Assembly: GCA_007571225.1 (NCBI GenBank)
Contig: RKRU01000057.1
Coordinates: 1 to 9,542, forward strand
Direction: 5' to 3'
Source of the DNA: Nitrosopumilaceae archaeon
Lineage (GTDB): Archaea; Thermoproteota; Nitrososphaeria; Nitrososphaerales; Nitrosopumilaceae
DNA length: 9,542 nucleotides
In this document: one piece after another, positions 5,181-9,542 of the stretch
Layout of the letters: every line of letters begins with the position of its first letter
How positions within the stretch are numbered: the stretch's first letter is position 1
The notes under the pieces: generated by a model
What the model was told of the DNA's origin: nothing
The model's input: only the letters and a program-made list of their open reading frames with translations
Databases searched by the model: none
Program-made: the position numbers and the translations under genes

Positions 5181-5250
5181 ATCTGAGATTGGCAGGAGCT
5201 CGTATTCTAGAGAGAACCCTATCTAGCACCCGCATTCTGAAGAGAACTCA
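5181..5250 (-). repeat. Repeat family B, double-unit copy B3
   Basis: Reverse complement of 1128-1196: two units plus the CCTGCCAATCTCAGATA tail, with the inner unit and tail differing from B1 at one position in about 42. The closeness contrasts with the divergence of family A copies and suggests a more recent spread or gene conversion. Confidence 0.85.
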
Positions 5251-5364
5251 TTTTTGACACCCAAGCAAACTTAGACGCCCCATCTGTCATAGTTACCCAC
5301 ATTCAAAATTTGAGATTTGGGTTAACTGGGGACTGTTTGTAGGTTTCTGCTGCTCCGTTGATTT

Positions 5365-5450
5365 GTAGCCATTTACGTCCCCCACATGTCTAAATGATCG
5401 ATTCTAGACACAAATTTGGCAAAATGTTACACTGGACGTAAACAGTTATC
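5365..5450 (+). repeat. Repeat family A, copy A3
   Basis: Left end GTAGCCATTTACGTCC (5365-5380), core ATCGATTCTAGACACAAATT, right end GGACGTAAACAGTTAT (5434-5449). The ends are inverted repeats with about four mismatches. It stands about 110 bases before the start of rpl1. Confidence 0.85.
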
Positions 5451-5479
5451 AATACAGGCAGGCCGCAATACAGACAGGC
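5450..5479 (+). repeat. Short tandem duplication
   Basis: CAATACAGGCAGGC at 5450-5463 and CAATACAGACAGGC at 5466-5479, a 16-base period with one difference in the 14-base unit, directly after repeat A3. Confidence 0.7.
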
Positions 5480-5494
5480 AATCCGGTTGCAGAT

Positions 5495-5516
5495 ATGTTC
5501 CCATAAATATGAACAT
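5495..5516. promoter_or_regulatory. Inverted repeat upstream of the rpl1 promoter
   Basis: ATGTTC and GAACAT separated by ten bases, perfect six-base arms, ending about 16 bases before the rpl1 TATA box. Same geometry (6-10-6) as the inverted repeat before the lrp promoter but with different arm sequence. Candidate regulator site only. Confidence 0.35.
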
Positions 5517-5531
5517 TTATCCAGTAAACGG

Positions 5532-5541
5532 TTTTAAATAG
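5532..5541 (+). promoter_or_regulatory. TATA box of the rpl1-rpl10 operon
   Basis: TTTTAAATAG, centred about 26 bases before the rpl1 ATG at 5562, with no Shine-Dalgarno motif in between, so the operon mRNA is probably leaderless. Confidence 0.6.
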
Positions 5542-5561
5542 GCTTAAAGGCAGTTGCTCGT

Positions 5562-6224
5562 ATGATTACAGAGGCCCAGCTAGGCGACATGATACAAGAT
5601 GTAAAGGAGCCCGGCAAGTCCCGAAATTTCAAGGAGTCAGTAGAGCTCATAGTCAACTTCAAGGACATAGATGTCAAGAAGGGCTTTGCTCTAAACGAGA
5701 TGGTCCAGCTTCCAAAGACCAGCTCGCCTGCAACCGTCTGCGTGATAGCAGGTGGCGACATGGGCCAGAAGGCAAAACAGGCAAACGCCGACGCAGTTGT
5801 AGGAACAGAGGATCTAGACAAGTTTGCGGCAAACAAGCGAGAATCTCGCAAGTTCATCAACAAGTACGACTTTTTCTTGGCAGACACAAAGATGATGCCC
5901 GCCGTAGGAAAGACGCTGGGCCAGCTGCTCGGACCGCGCGGTAAGATGCCCACCCCCGTACCGTTCAACGCTCCGATAGAGGCATTTCTTGACAGGTTCA
6001 GGGCGTCAGTCAGGGTAAGGACTAGGGCGTCACTGTCGCTCTCCTGCAAAATCGGGGACGAGACCATGAACAACAGCGACCTAGCAGTCAATGCGCATGC
6101 AGTTCTGAGCGCCATAGAGCGCAAGCTGCCAAACGGTGAAAAGAACATCAAGCGGGTCATGGTAAAGACTACCATGGGAAGACCGATAAAACAGGTGCAG
6201 GAGGTCAAGAAGAAATTTGCGTGA
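5562..6224 (+). CDS. rpl1: Large ribosomal subunit protein uL1
   Basis: 220 residues, full length. L1 forms the mobile stalk of the large subunit at the E site and in many organisms also represses its own mRNA. Recognisable parts: an N-terminal half-domain (SRNFKESVELIVNFKDIDVK), the inserted domain containing VCVIAGGDMGQKAK, the family signature around LGPRGKMPTPVP (residues about 127-138), and a C-terminal return to the first domain ending VMVKTTMGRPIKQVQEVKKK. It heads a two-gene operon with rpl10, overlapping it by eight bases. If the transcript is leaderless, the classical L1 feedback site in a 5' leader is absent, and any autoregulation would have to act within the coding sequence. Confidence 0.98.
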   Translation: MITEAQLGDMIQDVKEPGKSRNFKESVELIVNFKDIDVKKGFALNEMVQLPKTSSPATVCVIAGGDMGQKAKQANADAVVGTEDLDKFAANKRESRKFINKYDFFLADTKMMPAVGKTLGQLLGPRGKMPTPVPFNAPIEAFLDRFRASVRVRTRASLSLSCKIGDETMNNSDLAVNAHAVLSAIERKLPNGEKNIKRVMVKTTMGRPIKQVQEVKKKFA

Positions 6225-7086
6225 AAATAGAACCGCCTATTCAGACAAGAAGACACGGATGTATCAACAGCTCACGGCGCTGCCAAGAGAGTACAGGGTC
6301 ATGGCACTGATAAAACTCGACAAGGTCCGCGGCCCACAGGTATTGTCACTTCGCAAAACCCTAAAGGACAAGGTGTTATTTGTAAACATAAAGGACAAGG
6401 TTGCAAAAAAGGCATTTGAAGACTTGGATATGCCCGGAATAGGGAGCATGGCAAAGGAGTTGGTCGGTCAGTGTATGTTCATGTTCACCAACATGTCACC
6501 GTTCAAGCTGAACCTCCTGCTTGCAAAGAACCGCATCATGATGGCTGCAAGGGGCGGAGATATTGCAAGTATTGATGTGATAGTACCTGCCGTCAATACC
6601 GGAATTGCCCCAGGACCCATGCTTACAGAATTCAAGGAGGCCGGGATACCCACAAAGATAGATCAGGGTACCATATGGATCGCAAAGGAGACCACTCCCG
6701 TACTCAAGGGGGGGATAGTCAACGACAAGGTCGCATCCATTCTGGGCAAGCTTGACATAAAACCCATCGAGGCGGGCATTTCAGTCTATGCCGCCCTTGA
6801 AGACGGACTCAATTATACCGAAGAGGAGCTCGTAATTGACCTAGAGGAATACCGTAACATGTTTGCAGCAGCCCACACAGAGGCAGTAGCCCTGTCCATA
6901 GAAGCCGCATATGTCACTCCAGAGAACACGCCCCAGATACTTGCAAGGGCGCACCAGCATGCCCACTCTCTTTCGGTAGAGTCAGGATTTGTGATGCCTG
7001 AGACTGTAGAACCCATAATCCAAAAGGCCAATGCCCAAGCACAGGCTCTGGCCGATCTTGCATCAGGATACGAGCCTGTAGAATAA
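6217..7086 (+). CDS. rpl10: Large ribosomal subunit stalk protein uL10 (P0)
   Basis: 289 residues. L10/P0 anchors the L12 stalk to the ribosome next to L11. The N-terminal rRNA-binding domain is clear (YSDKKTRMYQQLTALPREYR, LIKLDKVRGPQVLSLRKTL), followed by the archaeal insertion domain (TGIAPGPMLTEFKEAGIPTK, KGGIVNDKVASILGKLDIKP) and C-terminal L12-binding helices with two similar segments (EAVALSIEAAYVTPENTPQI and HAHSLSVESGFVMPETVEPI). The start is TTG at 6217, overlapping the rpl1 stop by eight bases; a perfect Shine-Dalgarno GGAGGT (6200-6205) lies 11 bases before it. The next ATG would remove 14 residues that fit the family. The acidic tail ending of many archaeal P0 proteins is absent; the protein ends ...SGYEPVE. 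No L12 gene follows. Confidence 0.97.
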   Translation: MRENRTAYSDKKTRMYQQLTALPREYRVMALIKLDKVRGPQVLSLRKTLKDKVLFVNIKDKVAKKAFEDLDMPGIGSMAKELVGQCMFMFTNMSPFKLNLLLAKNRIMMAARGGDIASIDVIVPAVNTGIAPGPMLTEFKEAGIPTKIDQGTIWIAKETTPVLKGGIVNDKVASILGKLDIKPIEAGISVYAALEDGLNYTEEELVIDLEEYRNMFAAAHTEAVALSIEAAYVTPENTPQILARAHQHAHSLSVESGFVMPETVEPIIQKANAQAQALADLASGYEPVE

Positions 7087-7144
7087 CAACCATACAGCGT
7101 GCTAGGTATGACTTTACCTGTCAGACACAAAGAAATAGACGTAA

Positions 7145-7177
7145 AAAAATCCCCCCAGTCATACAATGTGGATTTTT
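7145..7177 (+). terminator. Hairpin/oligo-T terminator candidate after rpl10
   Basis: AAAAATCC (7145-7152) and GGATTTTT (7170-7177) form a perfect eight-base inverted repeat with a 17-base loop, about 60 bases after the rpl10 stop; the 3' arm ends in five T. It could work in both directions, but the next minus-strand gene is nearly 400 bases away. Confidence 0.55.
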
Positions 7178-7332
7178 CAGTAGGGTTTGAGTGCATGTGA
7201 CAGAGTTGCCGGATCCATACAGGCAAACATAATCGTCATATGATAACAGAGCATGACATAATCTTGACAGCGGCCACGCCATATGCAAAGCGACTGTCAT
7301 GCATATGATGATGTTTTAGAGGCCGAAATTAC

Positions 7333-7409
7333 GTAACTATTAGTTCCCTCAAATGATCGATTCCAAGCACAAATTCAGTAGATCGTTTACGCCGAACCTA
7401 AGCGGTTAC
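7333..7409 (+). repeat. Repeat family A, copy A4
   Basis: The left end starts GTAAC (7333) and the right end closes GGTTAC (7409), with core AATGATCGATTCCAAGCACA then AATTCAGTAGATCGTTTACG. It is more diverged than A2 and A3. AAATTAC occurs at 7326-7332 and again at 7412-7418, a possible seven-base target-site duplication offset by two bases. Confidence 0.75.
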
Positions 7410-7559
7410 CAAAATTACAACTGCATCACAAACCGGACAAAAACAGACATCAAACAGTACGACATTCTCTCGATCTCCCAGTACTGACGTAACATAGTCC
7501 TTGTTAACTACTCAGTGCAGTTGTCCGTCTCTTGCGGGGTGTACTGGTCTAGCAGCGGC

Positions 7560-8696
7560 TTACTGCATGTCTACAAGCAGTGGGTCGGGGCTGTAAAACT
7601 CGCCATACTCAGATGAGAGGGTCTCAAGCTCGCCTACAATCGTGTCAATCCCCACGTTTCTGGCAGTCTCAAAGAGGGGTTTTTTGAGACCCAGTCCAAG
7701 CCGGGCCGCCCGCTCGATCTCCGCCTCGTCGCTTGCTCCGTTGGTTATGAGCCAAGCGGCATTGTTGAGTATGTTAGCCACCAAAGAGACGGGATCGCAC
7801 CTGTCTGCCATCTCTTCTGAAAGCGCTACACGCTCGTACTTGTCATCTGAATACTTGTAAAACCCCTCTCCCGATTTTTGTCCTAGCTTACCGGCATCAA
7901 ATAGCTCTCCAATACGGGGATGCGGCCTTATCACCTTCTTGTCGCGCATGTGCATCTCTGTCGTTGCCTTGTGTATTACATCCATGCCAGTAAAGTCTGC
8001 AAGTTCGAATATTCCCATCGGAAATCCTAGCCTGAACTTTATCGCAGAGTCAACCTCCTCCATGGCGGCGCCGCTTCGGTCCATGATATAGCAGGCCTCG
8101 TGTACAAGCGGTATGACCAGCCTGTTTACTATAAAACCTGGAACATCCCTCCTGCACAGGACCGCCTCCTTGCCCACCGACTTTACATAATTTTGTGTTG
8201 CGTCAACTACGGCAGGCGATGTCCGGTCCCCCGGAATGACCTCGACTAGCTTCATAAGCTGAGGCGGATTGAAAAAGTGAATGCCTACAAACTTGTCCGG
8301 CCTAGAGGTAACAGACGAGATTTCAGTTATGGGCAGCGTGCTTGTATTGGATGCAAATATGACATCTGGATTGTCCACTACCTCATCCAGCTCCGCATAG
8401 ACCTTCTTCTTTAGATCCATGATCTCTGGCACCACCTCTATTATCATATCAGCATCTCTTACCGCATCCTTAAGATCCACTACGGGCCTTATGCGTCCAA
8501 GGATGGCCCCGGCCTCCTCTTCGGAGATCCTTTTTTTGGACACCATCTTGTCTAGGCTCCATTTTATCTTCTCCATTGCACGGTCTAGGAACCTCTGTTC
8601 AATGTCACGGAGTACGATATCATAACCGGCGGTTGCAGACACTTGAGCGATGCCGTGTCCCATGACTCCAGAGCCCAGCACGGTGATTCGCTGCAA
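7560..8696 (-). CDS. 3-hydroxybutyryl-CoA dehydrogenase (3-hydroxyacyl-CoA dehydrogenase family)
   Basis: 378 residues. This cytoplasmic enzyme oxidises (S)-3-hydroxybutyryl-CoA to acetoacetyl-CoA with NAD(P)+. In thaumarchaea the step belongs to the regeneration half of the 3-hydroxypropionate/4-hydroxybutyrate CO2-fixation cycle; that assignment rests on the inferred lineage. The N-terminal Rossmann fold has LGSGVMGHGIAQ (7-18). The catalytic residues line up with the mitochondrial enzyme: Ser119 in SNTSTLP, His140 in VGIHFFNP, Glu152 in VEVIPG and Asn191 in PGFIVNRL. Residues about 184-290 are the first C-terminal dimerisation domain (ending SGEGFYKY), and a second, shorter copy follows. 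No enoyl-CoA hydratase domain is fused. TTG at 8696 is the only start compatible with the Rossmann motif: upstream codons reach a stop without ATG or GTG. The shared TATA box lies 27 bases before it. Confidence 0.95.
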   Translation of the reverse strand: MQRITVLGSGVMGHGIAQVSATAGYDIVLRDIEQRFLDRAMEKIKWSLDKMVSKKRISEEEAGAILGRIRPVVDLKDAVRDADMIIEVVPEIMDLKKKVYAELDEVVDNPDVIFASNTSTLPITEISSVTSRPDKFVGIHFFNPPQLMKLVEVIPGDRTSPAVVDATQNYVKSVGKEAVLCRRDVPGFIVNRLVIPLVHEACYIMDRSGAAMEEVDSAIKFRLGFPMGIFELADFTGMDVIHKATTEMHMRDKKVIRPHPRIGELFDAGKLGQKSGEGFYKYSDDKYERVALSEEMADRCDPVSLVANILNNAAWLITNGASDEAEIERAARLGLGLKKPLFETARNVGIDTIVGELETLSSEYGEFYSPDPLLVDMQ

Positions 8697-8718
8697 TACA
8701 ATTACGACAACACGTATC

Positions 8719-8729
8719 CTTTATAATGT
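8719..8729. promoter_or_regulatory. Single bidirectional TATA box
   Basis: CTTTATAATG contains the perfect palindrome TTATAA (8721-8726). Its centre is about 27 bases from the TTG of the dehydrogenase (minus) and about 26 from the ATG of the zinc-finger gene (plus, 8749). One box is therefore correctly placed for leaderless transcription in both directions, and no second box is visible for either gene. Confidence 0.7.
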
Positions 8730-8748
8730 ATTTGAAACAAGAATTGTT

Positions 8749-8916
8749 ATGTTTGGTCGCGGCAAGCGCAGTGACAAGAAGAATGCAACAAAGTGCGATG
8801 TATGTGGAACCGAGCTGCACGAGCCGGAACGGCTCAAGCGCCACATGAAAAAAGCACATGGAAACGTGCCAGCAAAGAAGCTTGATCCAAATGCTGGCGA
8901 TGGCGGCATGTGGTAG
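8749..8916 (+). CDS. Single C2H2 zinc-finger mini-protein
   Basis: 55 residues, basic N-terminus (MFGRGKRSDKKNATK), then one classical-looking zinc finger: CDVC ... H ... H with spacing C-x2-C-x12-H-x4-H (residues 16-38), and a short tail. Such one-finger proteins are common in archaea; DNA, RNA or protein binding are all possible. The ATG at 8749 is chosen over an in-frame ATG at 8650 because the longer form would run back through the dehydrogenase coding sequence and its promoter, and because the shared TATA box is 26 bases from 8749. Divergent expression from the dehydrogenase box suggests linked or mutually competing expression. It converges on the next gene with a 26-base gap. Confidence 0.85.
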   Translation: MFGRGKRSDKKNATKCDVCGTELHEPERLKRHMKKAHGNVPAKKLDPNAGDGGMW

Positions 8917-8942
8917 GCCTGTTGTTTTCATGTTGTTGCGGG

Positions 8943-9299
8943 TTATCGCATCAGCCACGCCCAGTACCCTGCAAAGAATGACTTTTGCCCGTGCATTTTG
9001 ATGTTGGCCCTGCTCTGGTGCCGCTTCATCTCCTTTTGTACTAACTCAAGCAGCGCGCGCTCGTCTTTTGCCTTAGAATCTTGTGCATGCAGATGCTCTA
9101 CTGCCCTACGGACAAACTCCTCTCGTACGTGTATCGTATAGAACCACCACCCCATAGCAAACTGGGCCTCCGAGTCCAGTCTGTATCCATTCCCCTCATA
9201 CAGCGAGATCTGCTGTATCCGGTCTAGTATGCCCCTGAGCAGCGGCGCATCCGAATCAAGATCCTGTGACGCCACCTCAAAGAGTGGAATCCACACCAT
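8943..9299 (-). CDS. Hypothetical helical protein
   Basis: 118 residues, no family recognised. It is predicted to be mostly helical and soluble, with aromatic clusters (FAMGWWFYTIHV at about 47-58; SFFAGYWAWLMR at the C-terminus) and a charged middle helix (KAKDERALLELVQKEMKRHQ). Composition is protein-like and the codon use resembles the neighbouring genes, so I take it as real, possibly a lineage-specific archaeal protein. The ATG at 9299 has AAGGA directly against it, too close for a normal ribosome site; an AT-rich patch (TTCTTAAGG on the minus strand, near 9320-9328) about 26 bases upstream could serve as a weak TATA box. Convergent with the zinc-finger gene. Confidence 0.75.
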   Translation of the reverse strand: MVWIPLFEVASQDLDSDAPLLRGILDRIQQISLYEGNGYRLDSEAQFAMGWWFYTIHVREEFVRRAVEHLHAQDSKAKDERALLELVQKEMKRHQSRANIKMHGQKSFFAGYWAWLMR

Positions 9300-9351
9300 T
9301 CCTTAACTACGGCACCATGCCTTAAGAAATGTACGGCGATCCTCTGCGGTT

Positions 9352-9489
9352 CTAGGCACAGGGTTGACATGTAGTAAACAAAGCATCTAATCGCTCGTAC
9401 CAGTCAACGCTGGAAGCCACAAAACGAGTCTTCTGGTTGTCAGTTTCATCTTTTGCCACGTATGCCACCACCACCACCACCACACGCAT
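9352..9489 (-). CDS. Possible 45-residue protein with a poly-Val start
   Basis: A short frame on the minus strand: MR, six valines, then AYVAKDETDNQKTRFVASSV and DWYERLDALFTTCQPCA before the stop at 9352-9354. The second half has the varied, charged and aromatic composition of a real protein (DWYERLDALF) and a CxxC near the end. The first half is encoded by a (GTG)6 run, so any of those GTG codons, the ATG at 9489 or a GTG at 9495 could be the start. An in-frame TGA at 9499-9501 closes the frame upstream, so it is not the end of a longer gene unless there is a frameshift. No clear TATA box or ribosome site. Same strand as the hypothetical gene downstream, 52 bases away. No family recognised. 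Confidence 0.4.
   Translation of the reverse strand: MRVVVVVVAYVAKDETDNQKTRFVASSVDWYERLDALFTTCQPCA
9465..9482 (+). repeat. (CCA)6 microsatellite
   Basis: Six perfect CCA triplets, read as GTG codons in the small minus-strand frame. In-frame length changes would alter only the number of valines. Confidence 0.9.
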
Positions 9490-9542
9490 ACACACAATTC
9501 AGACAATTGGCAGGACATGTGGTTGTCTGTGCATGTACAGGC

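Larger units (their letters stand above)
4989..5561. other. Repeat-filled intergenic region upstream of rpl1
   Basis: No gene seen in these 570 bases. Contents in order: B2 (4991-5017), a degraded family A copy (about 5037-5134), B3 (5181-5250, reversed), a loose inverted repeat GTTACCC...GGGTTAAC (about 5292-5325), family A copy A3 (5365-5450), a 16-bp tandem duplication, the ATGTTC/GAACAT inverted repeat and the rpl1 TATA box. Confidence 0.65.
7087..7559. other. Non-coding region between rpl10 and the dehydrogenase
   Basis: No gene found in about 470 bases between two convergent genes. In particular there is no L12 stalk gene, which often follows L10 in archaea. It holds a hairpin terminator candidate (7145-7177) and family A copy A4 (7333-7409). 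The rest is unexplained. Confidence 0.6.

Noticed and set aside
5534..6256. 240-codon minus-strand frame opposite rpl1
   Set aside because: Shadow of a highly conserved ribosomal gene on the other strand.
185..7409. Repeats as a CRISPR array
   Set aside because: Copies are hundreds to thousands of bases apart, diverged and in both orientations, with no regular spacers and no cas genes.
8650..8748. Longer form of the zinc-finger gene
   Set aside because: The extension is antisense to the dehydrogenase start and runs through the shared promoter.

Overview
The window looks like chromosome of a marine-type ammonia-oxidising archaeon (Nitrososphaerota/Thaumarchaeota, probably the Nitrosopumilales/Cenarchaeum side). 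The reasons are archaeal-type ribosomal proteins L11, L1 and L10, an archaeal Spt5/NusG with SecE/Sec61-gamma, the archaeal D-aminoacyl-tRNA deacylase DtdA, and a 3-hydroxybutyryl-CoA dehydrogenase of the kind used in the thaumarchaeal 3-hydroxypropionate/4-hydroxybutyrate carbon-fixation cycle. Species placement is inference only.

Layout. 1-1490: a gene-poor flank holding a MazEF-like toxin-antitoxin pair on the minus strand (414-1030), surrounded by copies of short dispersed repeats. 1488-1961: an Lrp/AsnC regulator. 2044-3203 (minus): secE - spt5 - rpl11. 3242-4389 (plus): dtdA followed by a short MGMT-like gene, starting from a divergent promoter region that it shares with secE. 4375-4519: a G/C-rich minisatellite. 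4632-4988: a small membrane protein. 4989-5561: an intergenic cluster of repeats. 5562-7086 (plus): rpl1 - rpl10. 7087-7559: non-coding, with a hairpin terminator candidate and another repeat copy. 7560-8696 (minus): 3-hydroxybutyryl-CoA dehydrogenase, divergent from a 55-residue C2H2 zinc-finger gene (8749-8916) across one palindromic TATA box. 8943-9489 (minus): two unrecognised small genes.

Expression logic. Nearly every gene at the head of a transcript has a TATA-like box centred about 25-28 bases before its start codon, which implies leaderless mRNAs. Genes inside operons (spt5, rpl10) instead have Shine-Dalgarno motifs. Three heads of transcripts (lrp, secE and the dehydrogenase) begin with TTG.

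Most unusual content. Repeat family A is an element of about 80 bp with terminal inverted repeats and a nested hairpin, present in about five recognisable copies plus one end fragment. Repeat family B is a 28-bp unit, often doubled. Both lie between genes, around the toxin-antitoxin locus and between the two separated, oppositely oriented halves of the usual SecE-Spt5-L11-L1-L10 gene cluster. I found no CRISPR array, rRNA, tRNA or transposase gene.
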